Assembly (NCBI GenBank): GCA_020466095.1
Contig: CM035807.1
Coordinates: 95,944,742 to 96,008,741 of the forward strand
Source: Chlorops oryzae
Taxonomy: Eukaryota > Arthropoda > Insecta > Diptera > Chloropidae
DNA length: 64,000 nucleotides
Reading direction: 5' to 3'
Part shown: positions 14,378 through 23,812 of the stretch, in pieces
How the letters are laid out: the number at the start of each line of letters is the position of its first letter
Position numbering within the stretch: the first letter of the stretch is position 1
The notes under the pieces: generated by a model
Databases searched by the model: none
What the model was told of the DNA's origin: nothing
What the model saw: the letters and a program-made list of their open reading frames with translations, nothing else
Program-made: the position numbers and the translations under genes

Positions 14378-14640
14378 CTGCTCTCCAACTGCTCCCCGAC
14401 TAGTCAAGAAAATACCAGGACCACTCTCTTTTGATTTGCCAACTAATACCTTCAATTGTCTTCTTTAACATTGAGCTGTCCACTCCCACATTAAAGCGCT
14501 CCACGAGTAGCGTCTGTGGTCAATTATTGCTCAATTGTCCTACTTGCAGGTACATTTTGTTGCTGCTCAAGATCTAGTCAATGAAATACCCTTCATTTTG
14601 ACTAATTCTATTCCGAGTAACCTCAGACTACTCCTTTTCG
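14378..14640 (+). repeat. Dispersed repeat, copy 2
   Basis: Collinear partner of 11192-11515, with the same ordered blocks (CCCGACTAGTCAAGA, GAGCTGTCCA, CTCCACGAGTAGC, CTCAAGATCTAGTCAAT, GAGTAACCTCAGA). It is immediately followed by a (GGTT)n microsatellite. Confidence 0.6.
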
Positions 14641-14645
14641 GTTAG

Positions 14646-14680
14646 TTGGTTTGGTTGGTTGGTTGGTTGGTTGGTTGGTT
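14646..14680 (+). repeat. (GGTT)n microsatellite
   Basis: GGTT units following the dispersed repeat copy that ends at 14640. Confidence 0.9.
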
Positions 14681-14683
14681 AGC

Positions 14684-15173
14684 TGAAGGGTTTCAACAAT
14701 GTTCTTTTGATGATTACCATAACGAGAAATTTTACCAACCCATAAGCACACTGACTCTTATAATTGAGAACTGAATATGGGTTCTTGAATGATTCAGCAT
14801 ATTTCCTGTACTACTCTCCATCAGAGGATTAATTACTTTTTTGTTCTTTTTGAAGAACTTCGAGTAAATGTTCTTCTTCTTTTTTGGTTTATGCACGCAT
14901 TAAGCAAATGAAGAAAGCAGCATATTTAATATTTTAACTTTTTTATGGAAACTACCAAAGGGAATATTCAGCTCATCAGATTATCATGTGAAAATTGAAA
15001 CGTGTAGATTTACATAGAAATGGAATTCATTAGCCAAAGTTTCTTTTTTGTTTTACCCAATTTTGCTATAAGACGTTTTCCCTTAAACGTGTATTTGCCT
15101 CGAAAACCTAGAAACTCGTAAATGAAGGGAAATTGCATATGAAGAATTTTACATTTTTCCATTCCTAAAGGTA
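14684..15173. other. Non-coding DNA left of the TIR transposon
   Basis: No gene or repeat structure supported. Confidence 0.5.
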
Positions 15174-15273
15174 GTATTACACTGTTTGGCATTTGGCCAA
15201 ATATTTGGAATTTCGGTGCCAAACACAGGTTCAAACAGTGTAATAGGCAAATATATTTGACTAAACATATTAT

Positions 15274-15630
15274 TTGATCGTATTTGGGTTATGTTTGGCA
15301 TATCGTCAAAAAGCCAAATATTTGACACTTTTTTTTCTGTGTAATTGGGTTCGCTTTAAACAAAGCAAATTGTTTGCACGTATTTGGAATACTATTTTTG
15401 TTTGGATATTCCTTGTCAACTGCAGAAACAAATACAGCCAAATAAAGACAAAATTATTTTTATTTCAACCTAAAATTGAATTTAAAAAAATGTCTGAAGG
15501 AAAAAAGAGAGTCAAAAAGGTTTCCATACAGTGGAGTGACACCGAAATAATGAAATTGATAAGCAATGTGGAAATGCGCGAATGTCTCTGGAACGCCCTC
15601 TGGAACCATGTAGACTTAAGCTGTCGCTGA
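15274..15630 (+). pseudogene. Truncated MADF/Myb-like ORF inside the TIR element
   Basis: A 118-codon open frame; the likely real start is the methionine at 15490 (MSEGKKRVKKVSIQWSDTEI). The C-terminal part, WSDTEIMKLISNVEMRECLW, has the W...E...LI..V......LW pattern of the first helices of MADF DNA-binding domains. The frame stops soon after LWNALWNHVDLSCR, well before a full MADF domain of about 80 residues. It is therefore either the first exon or a broken remnant of the transposon's accessory protein. Confidence 0.4.
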
Positions 15631-15783
15631 AAAAAAATTGCGACATCGCGATAACGATGGTCATCATCCTACACATTAGAAAAAAACACTCTTTCTCTTA
15701 TTCTCATATCTGTATATAAAAATGATTTTTTTTTGCTTCTTCTGGTTGTGCATTTTGCCGCCAAATAAAGTCGTCACTTAAGG

Positions 15784-16118
15784 TTAAAATTTGACCACCA
15801 TTCGCGAAATTCGCAAAAATTTGATTTTCACTATTTTGAATTGAGTATTTCGCAGCTAAACAAAATGTCCTCTAAGGGTTAAAATTTGATCAAGACCACA
15901 ATCCGCGAAATTCGTGAAAATTTGGTTTTCACTATTTTGAATTGAGTATTTCGCAGCTAAACAAAATGTCCTCTAAGGGTTAAAATTTGATCAAGACCAC
16001 CATCCGCGAAATTCGCGAAAATTTGATTTTCACTATTTTGAATTGAGGATTTCGCAGCTAAACAAAATGTCCTCTAACGGTTAAAATTTGACCATGCCCA
16101 CCATTCGCAAAAAATTTG
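15784..16118. repeat. Tandem repeat, period about 101 bp, 3.3 copies
   Basis: Units begin TTAAAATTTGA at 15784, 15879, 15980 and 16081 (spacings 95, 101, 101) and share ATTTTGAATTGAG and TTTCGCAGCTAAACAAAATG. They differ by a few substitutions and one 6-base indel. The array lies inside the TIR transposon. Confidence 0.85.
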
Positions 16119-16595
16119 TACTTAAATATAATTTCGAGTTTGTGAAGCTAAATCGAAGCACAGATAATGTGTAGCTAGAACAACGAAAAGGGCAGGAATT
16201 TTTGTTAAGGTAATGTTTCAACATATTTAAGGCTGAGGAAAAGGTATGTGTGCAATCGGCTTAGCCGATGTAAACTTCTTTACTTGTTATCTTTTTAATT
16301 TCTCCAAAGAACAAGAAAATTATTATGAAATAATAAAGAATTTTTTCAAAATACTTTATTCTTGTCAAATAATTTGATGACAAACAGTCTAATACCTATC
16401 CAAATAACTTTGACTCGCTTGCTCCAAACATGTATTTGTCTGAATCAAGCCAAACAAAAAAGTTCCAAATATTTTATTTATATGCCAAACAGTGTAATAC
16501 CCTATTTTTATATGCCGATCAAACACAATATTTTATCAAATATTTGTAAAAAATTTTATTCCAAATATTTGGCCAAATGCCAAACAGTGTAATAC

Positions 16596-17818
16596 AAGCT
16601 TAATAATTAATTTCATTTCGTACAATCGATCTAGAAAAGTTTCTTGAAGACAACATATTCTTCCAACTTCTTCAATTGATATTCTCATTAAAAGAAGCAT
16701 TTCTTAAAGTTCTCTTCGACCAAAAAAAAAATAGAAAACACATTTAAAGCCGCAGCGAACTAAACGTGCGGCCTTTTTCGGCTAATATTAAACGTTCTCC
16801 TTTTTCCTCCATTTTCGGAGCTACCTAATGATTTCAGTTTTGCCGCCCCGCACTTTCAATCAAGCCATTTTTATTTTGGCCAGCGACGCCGCTTGTGCGA
16901 TGTGTGCCGCTGTCGATAACTGCTTTAATGGCGTACTCGGCGTAAATTTTATGGCCTCAAGTAATTTCAGCTCAAGGCCAGAAAAATGAAACTTGGCCAA
17001 TTAATGGCAGCAAAGATTTTCCCCCGAATCTGTGTGTTCCTTGCGTCGCGTCGGTCGCATTTTTTCTTTTATCATGTTTTTTTATTACTTTTTATTTTTA
17101 TTTTATTTTGGACTCATTTAACTTATTTTCCCAAGTTATCTCAAAGCTTTTTTTCGTCTTCTTGCTACTTGTTTTTTTTCTAAGTTTTTTTTTTTTTTTT
17201 TGGTCTGGCAGCGTAGTTTCTGCTAAATTTAAGTTTTAATGGATTTTGGCAAGGAGGTTTTTTATGCCAGTAATCGTCCGGAGCAAAGTTCGCTAAGAGT
17301 GTTCATAGTGCTGGAAAAATAAGTACCCTATAAGTGCCATCCATAGCGCAATTTTTCAAAATGGCGCACCAACGACTGCCGGCCGAGAGAGAGAGAGAGA
17401 GAGTGCGTTCACCGTACGAAATGAATGAAGTCGAATAACCGAACAGATGGGCGGACGCGTGAAGACACGGGCTGGCGAATGATTGAATGAACGGACGAGT
17501 GAATGACGTCAAATACGTCGGCGAGGGTGACGAAGAAGTGATAAATGAATTTTCACCAAAGTAATTATACGGCCCTTGCGTCTACATTACATAGTTACCA
17601 TTATGAATGACCTTTAAATATGATTGCTTTATCGTAAGCAGAGCATGTAACAAGAATTATGATATTTCTGAATTCGAAAGATCTTATGGACCAAGAGGGG
17701 GAAAAAGTTATATCATATTTTCATTTTTCCATTTTGATTCTTTTTTCTTCGGTTAATCACATCAAAAATAATTTACAAAAAACAATTTAACAAAGAAAAA
17801 TAAACTTCACACATTTAA
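16596..17818. other. Non-coding DNA between the transposon and the NCLX-like genes
   Basis: A GC-richer part (16750-16990) and a GA run at 17385. Sequence just below 17819 is the presumed 3' UTR of the NCLX-like gene; no canonical AATAAA was found close to its stop. Confidence 0.45.
17385..17403 (+). repeat. (GA)n microsatellite
   Basis: About nine GA units. Confidence 0.85.
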
Positions 17819-19480
17819 TCAAGCCCATGAAGAATGCGCCATCATTAGCTCGCCTCCAATGGCATGGAATGTACCGAATGTATGAATAAAACTTAAGGCC
17901 TCGAATATCAAATAGATATAATATAAGACATAAAATGCTATAAGAAAATATCCGAGAGCGGGTCGAGGCCTAAAGCCATACATCGGTATCAACATAAGCG
18001 TAATTATCCATGCAATCGAAAAAAATATGATACACGTTGTGGTACTGGCGCTCTCTGCCAATGGGAAATCGTATTTGAAGCATTTCTGAAATGTTAGAAT
18101 AGGCATGAGCATAAAAACTCGGCTTATAATCACGCCCACAACAACACCACATGCCAAATCATGAAGCCCCGCATAGACAAGACCATGCGTAAGTACCACA
18201 AGAAGTACGATGGCTCTCAAGGTGAATCCGGTCAGAATGATGGTATCTAAAGGTGCGTTGAAAACGAAACTGAGAGTCTGCCAAAATACTGTCTCGATTT
18301 CGCCTTCAATCACACAAATACTATAAGTGCCAATCAAAATGCCGAAAACTGCATATAGACCTAAAAATCGAGGCGGACTGTGCGGACGTGTCATCGCGAT
18401 TGTCACAATCAATACGACGAGGCAAATTGCACTCACTACCAATGAGTAGAACGGGAAATTAAACGAGTAACCGAAATGCATAACGACGGGAAAGATGACA
18501 AAATTCAGGCAGAACAGGTACTTGGACCAGCCGAACAAGTAACGGCTAGTATCCACAACGGGAATTTGCAGGCAAGCCACTGTCCAGAACGGTATCAGTA
18601 GCACAACTTTCCATCGTTGGAACTTTATATGTTTGAAGGGATTCAATGCGTACGACAATTGTGACCAGCCCGTGTGTTGGCCAATTAATATCGAACTTTG
18701 ACCAAGACGATGATCAACCGGAGTCCTTCGATGTGCTAAGTTCTTTGTTACAATCGCATATGCTATGTAGAAAACATAAATGGCCAGCATTGTGAACGCA
18801 TACGGATACGTATCCAATTCGGGTATATCCTTTCGCACAAGAGTCGCCAATCGTCGACGTAGAACCAAATAGTCTGCTAAGAATACAACAAACGCGCATA
18901 ATAGTTGACATAATCCTCTCCAGCCGGGAAATGCCTCGCATCCACATACACAAAGCGTTCCGATTCCCGAAATGAATGTGGCAAAAGAATTTCCAACCAA
19001 ATCGGCAAACTCGAGCGTATTTATTTTCGTTACTAGCGTGCAATAGTGGAAGACCCACACGATGTCTGGGCCCAAGATGATCATCGGGACAATCGCAAAT
19101 CCATAGTCGTAGAGTGGAAGCTTCATATATCGCGCCAAATGAATTATATTCGGTAAAATGAAATATTTGGTTATTACGAACAAATACGTAAACAGGATCA
19201 TCAGAATTCCAAGCATAATGAACAGTATCAACAGATTCGCATTTAAATTCGCCGTACAGGTAAGAAATTTGAGGTAATTTAGCATGTTGACAACGCCGTG
19301 GCAGCTTTTTGTGTTGATTACAAACTCACAGGCCGTAGGATATTGAAATTTGAACTCCTCTGTTAAATAGCAGGATATAATTCCACTGATGCTCACATAT
19401 GATGTATGACGACGCACTATGGAGTGGACCGTGCTATTTCCTCCACTCAGCGGTACGGTCCCGTTCTCATACTTCGCCAT
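17819..19480 (-). CDS. NCLX-like sodium/calcium exchanger paralogue, 553 aa, single exon
   Basis: Intact intronless reading frame starting at the ATG at 19480; the frame is open slightly further upstream, but only through GTG. The protein is polytopic, with about 12-13 hydrophobic segments between residues 81 and 535. Family marks of SLC8B1/NCLX exchangers are visible: three N-terminal cysteines (C51, C60, C75), an alpha-1 region with GPD at 137-139, the segment LQIPVVD at 304-310 followed by GWSKYLFCLN, and an alpha-2 region DLACG at 441-445. Known members exchange Na+ (or Li+) for Ca2+, classically at the mitochondrial inner membrane. Here the canonical asparagine/glycine residues of both alpha repeats (GNGxPD, GNSxGD) are replaced and only the aspartates remain, so cation transport is uncertain. 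N-glycosylation sequons lie at N6 and N15. The closest gene is its tandem paralogue, 415 bases upstream in the same orientation. Family is confident; function is inference. Confidence 0.88.
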   Translation of the reverse strand: MAKYENGTVPLSGGNSTVHSIVRRHTSYVSISGIISCYLTEEFKFQYPTACEFVINTKSCHGVVNMLNYLKFLTCTANLNANLLILFIMLGILMILFTYLFVITKYFILPNIIHLARYMKLPLYDYGFAIVPMIILGPDIVWVFHYCTLVTKINTLEFADLVGNSFATFISGIGTLCVCGCEAFPGWRGLCQLLCAFVVFLADYLVLRRRLATLVRKDIPELDTYPYAFTMLAIYVFYIAYAIVTKNLAHRRTPVDHRLGQSSILIGQHTGWSQLSYALNPFKHIKFQRWKVVLLIPFWTVACLQIPVVDTSRYLFGWSKYLFCLNFVIFPVVMHFGYSFNFPFYSLVVSAICLVVLIVTIAMTRPHSPPRFLGLYAVFGILIGTYSICVIEGEIETVFWQTLSFVFNAPLDTIILTGFTLRAIVLLVVLTHGLVYAGLHDLACGVVVGVIISRVFMLMPILTFQKCFKYDFPLAESASTTTCIIFFSIAWIITLMLIPMYGFRPRPALGYFLIAFYVLYYIYLIFEALSFIHTFGTFHAIGGELMMAHSSWA

Positions 19481-19895
19481 GACCACCCTTTGTTCTTTCG
19501 GGGGAGAAAATGGGAATTTTGAATTTAGCCCTGAGAATTAAGCCAGCAATGAAAAGTGGGCAGTTGGAAAATATTGTTTTTCTTTAGACTTCTCGGAGCA
19601 TTGAATTCGTTTATCCAGTTTTTTTCTTTCATTTTAAAGGCATAAAATGAATGGAGTTCTTTGATCTTTTGATGAAATAACTCGGGAAAGTCAAACTCCG
19701 CTCTTAATGTACATTTCTATTGGTGATGTTTTATTCCAGCGTTGTAGTTGACTCCACCACTAAACTATTAGATCCTTTCGAAATCGTTCGAAGAATTCTT
19801 TCACTCCTCTCTTTTAGACTGTGGAACGTAACTTAGAAATCATTCAACTTATAATTTATTAGAATAAAAAGAGAACAAAGTTTATGCAAATAGAA
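19481..19895. other. Gap between the two NCLX-like genes
   Basis: 415 bases that should hold the 3' UTR and poly(A) site of the 546-aa gene and the promoter plus 5' UTR of the 553-aa gene. I see no clear TATA box or Inr+DPE pair and no repeat here. Co-transcription cannot be excluded from sequence alone. Confidence 0.5.
19855..19860 (-). terminator. Poly(A) signal AATAAA of the upstream NCLX-like gene
   Basis: TTTATT on the plus strand reads AATAAA on the minus strand, 36 bases past the stop codon of the 546-aa gene. The spacing is normal for a short fly 3' UTR. It implies that the transcript ends within the 415-base gap before the second paralogue, which would then need its own promoter there. 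Confidence 0.5.
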
Positions 19896-21536
19896 CTAAG
19901 CCCATGAAACGTGCTCCTTCATTTCACCCCCGATGCTATGAAATGCTCCCATTGGATGAATAATCCATAGTCCTTCGAGTAATAAAAACAAATTATAAAT
20001 CGAGAAAACGATGAAAATGAAAATACCGAAGCTTTTCCGAAGCTTAAAATTCAAAATCGGAATCGTGAAAACCGTGAGAACAAATGAGATCATTAAGAAT
20101 GTGTAGCATGTTTTGGTACTGGCACTCACGGCCAAAGGACGATCGTAATCGAAACAGCTCTGGAATGCCAAAATCGGCATGAGCATAAATACTCGGCTTA
20201 TAATCACGCCCACAACAACACCACATGCCAAATCAGCCAGACCCAGAGAAATGAAGTCACTCGCAAGTACCGCCAGAGTTATAAGATTTCTCAGGCTGTA
20301 GCCAATCAGAATTGTGATATCGAAAGGTGAGTTAAAAACGAAACTGAGAGTTTGCCAGATTATTGTTTCGATTTCGCCTTCAACAATGGAAATCACGAAA
20401 ATGGCAATAAGCATTCCAAGACTCGAGTACAGACCCAACATTCGCGGAGCACTTTGAGGTTTCGTAAAGAATACAGTCAAAATGATTAGAACGAAACACA
20501 CTGAAAAAGTTAACATCGAAAAGAAGAAGAACGCATACGAGAATCCGAAATGCATAGCAATGGGAAAGATGAAGAAATTCACACAAGCCAAGTACTTCGA
20601 CCAGCCATACATATTCCGATTATTATCCACAACTGGAACTTGCAGGGCAGCCAACATCCATAGCGGCAGCAGAATGTAAACAATCCAACGCGATCGGATT
20701 TTAATATGATTGAATGGATTCAATGCGTACGTCAATTGCGTCCAGCCGGTTGTTTTCTCATCGGAATTCGAGAACCGACTTAGACGACCATCAGATTTTC
20801 TTCTCACATTTGTATATCCTGTCGCTATAATATAACCAATATACATAACATAGATACTCAGCAATCCAAAGGCCAACGGGTATAAATCCCATTCGGATGC
20901 AGTCATCTTAACATCCGATTCCAATTTCTGTTGGAGCGTCAAATACGTAACTGCAAGTGCCACAGTTGACGCTGACATTTCTACGATTGTTCTCCAGCCG
21001 GGTATAAAATTGAAACAACAGACACTAATAACTCCAATACCAATCGTTAGCGATCCGAAAACACTTCCAATCAATTCGGCAAGCAAGAGGGAACTATTTT
21101 TTGACACTTCGGTGCAATCGTGAAATACCCAAATGATATCCGGTCCGGTTATGATCACAGCAACAATTGCTAGTCCATAATTATACAACGGAATTTTCAT
21201 ATATTCCGCCACGTGAAGGACATTCGGCAAAACGAAATACTTGCTTAATATGAAGACATAAGTGCACATGATTAGCACAAGTCCAAGCATGATGATAATT
21301 GTCATAATCAGGCCGAACAATTCCGGGCTTAAATTCATCGTACAGAAGAGAACATCCAGATAGTCGACAATGTTAATCATGTCGCAGGTTTCGACTGTTG
21401 TCACAAACTCGCATGTTGTATTGAATTGCGACGTCAGATCTTCTGTTAAATAACAAGCTAATAAATTACTGAAACTCAAATAGGACATGTGACGACGCTG
21501 AACAGAGTGAGCTGAGTTATTTCCCCGTCGCGACAT
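19896..21536 (-). CDS. NCLX-like sodium/calcium exchanger paralogue, 546 aa, single exon
   Basis: Second intact intronless gene of the pair. The ATG at 21536 (M-S-R-R-G-N-N) is taken as start because the seven upstream codons begin only at a TTG; the context ACA-ATG is good for a fly. By eye it matches the 17819-19480 product over its whole length at roughly half the residues, including HxSYxS near the N-terminus, cysteines C42, C51 and C65, GPDIIWVFHDC at 131-141, ALQVPVVD at 297-304, IVEGEIET at 384-391, DLACGVVVGVIISRVFMLMP at 435-454, and a C-terminal FHSIGGE...SWA. About 12-13 membrane segments are expected. As in its neighbour, the GN(G/S) parts of both exchanger alpha repeats are missing, with D133 and D435 retained. 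An AATAAA lies 36 bases after the stop. Likely a diverged, insect-expanded NCLX paralogue; subcellular location and substrate are unknown. Confidence 0.88.
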   Translation of the reverse strand: MSRRGNNSAHSVQRRHMSYLSFSNLLACYLTEDLTSQFNTTCEFVTTVETCDMINIVDYLDVLFCTMNLSPELFGLIMTIIIMLGLVLIMCTYVFILSKYFVLPNVLHVAEYMKIPLYNYGLAIVAVIITGPDIIWVFHDCTEVSKNSSLLLAELIGSVFGSLTIGIGVISVCCFNFIPGWRTIVEMSASTVALAVTYLTLQQKLESDVKMTASEWDLYPLAFGLLSIYVMYIGYIIATGYTNVRRKSDGRLSRFSNSDEKTTGWTQLTYALNPFNHIKIRSRWIVYILLPLWMLAALQVPVVDNNRNMYGWSKYLACVNFFIFPIAMHFGFSYAFFFFSMLTFSVCFVLIILTVFFTKPQSAPRMLGLYSSLGMLIAIFVISIVEGEIETIIWQTLSFVFNSPFDITILIGYSLRNLITLAVLASDFISLGLADLACGVVVGVIISRVFMLMPILAFQSCFDYDRPLAVSASTKTCYTFLMISFVLTVFTIPILNFKLRKSFGIFIFIVFSIYNLFLLLEGLWIIHPMGAFHSIGGEMKEHVSWA

Positions 21537-23143
21537 TGTTTGGTTTTTTTTGCCCAATGCTTCGACTACGCTTTTTTAATAAAAAGTTTTTTTTACCGGG
21601 TTTGACAGGAATAAAATTTAGATCTTAAGGAAGGGTAGTAAAAATTATTTTCATCAAAATAAAAAACAAAAAAATAAAAATAAAATACAAACAAAAAAAA
21701 AAACGTAGAGAAAATCTTTATGTATGTATATTTAATATCGATGTTGATTTAAATCAGCAAAGCGTCTTGAAAATTTATTGATTTCAAGTTCAAAGAGTCA
21801 AAAATGTTTCTGAATGATCAATGGAATGGATGTCCTTTGAAAATCGTCAGTCAATGTCAGTAATTCATTGGAGGTTCTTGACTCAAACCCATTTGCTTGA
21901 TTAAATATTTCTTTTTCGAATTTCGATTTCGAATGGCAGATTTTCAGACAATACCAGCTTCGTCAGTGGTTTGGTAGCAGTGTAGTAGTGTGTCAGCACT
22001 TCGAAGTACTTTTTGAAGCAATATTTGAACACACGTCCTTCTGCCTTGGAAAGATACATGCAACTGCCTGAACTTTTCAGGAAATCAATTTTAAGCAGAC
22101 TTTTACGTTAAATTGGAGCTTTCTTCCGTGTAGATTCATTTTAGAGTAAGATCCCTCAAGAATTTATACTTTGGTAGGGACGCTTTTCTAGGTGGACAAA
22201 AACGCCAGCATTTTCTGGTGCTTAGTAGTTCGAATTAAATCTGAAAAACCCTTATATCTTATGATGTCCTTTGACCTATTCACCTTTTTGCCAATTCATG
22301 TTATGAAGGAATATTAAGCGATGATTGAACAGATTTTTTTTTTTCAATCCAGAATTATAGGTCAGCTTCGTTGTACAACAGGTTGGACCATCAACATATC
22401 GATATTGAGCTTAAAAAACAATGCAAAAGGAACAAGTTCCCTTGTTTCGTATTACCTTAATGTACAAAATTTTGCTGACAATGGTATAAAACCATTTGAG
22501 ACTGGTCCCGAGCCACGTAAAAAAGCACTTTGAAATCCAACGAGATATCTCATAAGCTCTCTGCGTGACCATTAACTATAGGGATAACAAAAAAGGCACT
22601 AACAAACACACTCAAAGAGACTGTAAATTTCAAAGAATCGATGGATGCTACTACTAACATGACGCTAGGAAAAAAAAAATGCTACTAAAACGAATTGTAA
22701 TGATGATATTACAATTCTTGTGCATCCTTAACAACTCATACCCATGACCCCGCTCCCTCCGAACGGTCCGCTCACTGCACTGCGTGCTCACCCAACAAGC
22801 TCCCTCACTCTAGCCCGTTGATTCGTTTTGTGCTTTCATTGTTTGATTAATGGTCCCTTTTATGCTTATCTATAAATTGCATATTTTTCACTGTCTTCCG
22901 GCGTTATTATCGTAAACAGAAGTAAGAAGAATGCGCACGTGTTTCCTTGGAGATTGCGCGTGTGAGTGTATTCTGGAAAAACTGCTCGAAACTTCATCGA
23001 ATTCAATTCGAAGTCACAGACATACTTTGTATGTATGTATGTATGTATGTATGTATGTATAGTGTTAAATGAAAGAAGGAATCTTTGTTCTCGCAATTTA
23101 TGTGAATCAATGTTTTGTTTTTGTTTATTTATTCAAGTTTTTC
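21537..23143. other. Upstream region of the NCLX-like pair
   Basis: Should hold the promoter and 5' UTR of the 546-aa gene just above 21536. No clear Inr+DPE or TATA arrangement was identified. The rest is AT-rich non-coding, ending in an ATGT array. Confidence 0.45.
23029..23060 (+). repeat. (ATGT)8 microsatellite
   Basis: Tetranucleotide run of 32 bases, typical of higher-fly genomes. Confidence 0.95.
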
Positions 23144-23812
23144 TTTTAAGGGGGGAGTACACTTTGAACGTCCAAAAAGTAAGGCATTTTCGTTAATTTT
23201 TTTAAGCAATAAAACACTCAGGGAGGGCAAATATGTTATAACCCATTTATTACTCATCCTTCGAACTACAATTTGTGAAAACGGCGTGAGAAAATACTCC
23301 TTCCCATGTGATCCTGGAACATAAATCGAACAAAATCCTGATAAGTAATGAAATTCGGGTTAGAAATACGTATTCCGATTTTTTTAATTAATTGTTTTCA
23401 AAAGTTGTGGCCTTAGGAAAAAAAGTCCATTTTTTAACCCTAAAAATGCTTACAAAATCGCGGTTTAAAAATCCATTTTTGACAAAATCGAAAATGTGGA
23501 TACGTATTTCTAAGCAGAATTTAATTCTAAACAAGAAAACCTAGGCGATATCCAAATTTAATAATAACTGGTTAGAGTTATTTCCCACGCCAGTTTGAAA
23601 AGCCCCGTTTCGAGATAAACGCGTTTAAAGATAAAATTTCATACATGTTTTACATGTACATGTTTTAGGAAATCGCTTCGTAAAGCAGTAAGGAATATTC
23701 TGGCGGACTTGGAGTCTTTTCTAAATTAAAGTATACATCCCAAGGAACATTTTAAGCCAAAAAAAAAAAAATACATTTTTTTGAAAAATCAAAGTGTACT
23801 CCCCCCTTAAAA
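23144..23812. mobile_element. TTAA-flanked MITE (piggyBac-like), about 660 bp
   Basis: Perfect 24-base inverted ends (23144-23167; 23789-23812) read TTTTAAGGGGGGAGTACACT... from each side. The tetranucleotide TTAA sits at both outer borders, next to the G6/C6 tips, as expected for the TTAA-specific piggyBac-type insertion. No transposase frame is present inside, so the copy is non-autonomous. Confidence 0.78.

Larger units (their letters stand above)
15174..16595. mobile_element. 1422-bp TIR DNA transposon derivative with MADF-like ORF (PIF/Harbinger-like?)
   Basis: The ends are perfect 38-base inverted repeats (15174-15211 and 16558-16595) starting GTATTACACTGTTTGGCATT. The end motif CAAACAGTGTAATA recurs internally at about 15230 and 16487, and TTTGGC/GCCAAA motifs are enriched near both ends. 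The interior contains a short plus-strand frame ending in a MADF/Myb-like stretch and a 101-base tandem array. MADF/Myb-like accessory proteins are a known feature of PIF/Harbinger transposons. However, the expected TTA/TAA 3-bp duplication is not visible: only a TA (or AT) can be matched, and that lies inside the terminal sequence. Superfamily therefore remains open. Confidence 0.78.

Noticed and set aside
17970..20586. Shorter frames inside the NCLX-like genes (60-114 codons)
   Set aside because: Shadow frames of the two genes. The repeated MWCCCGRDYKPS frame arises only because of the near-identical 60-bp tract.
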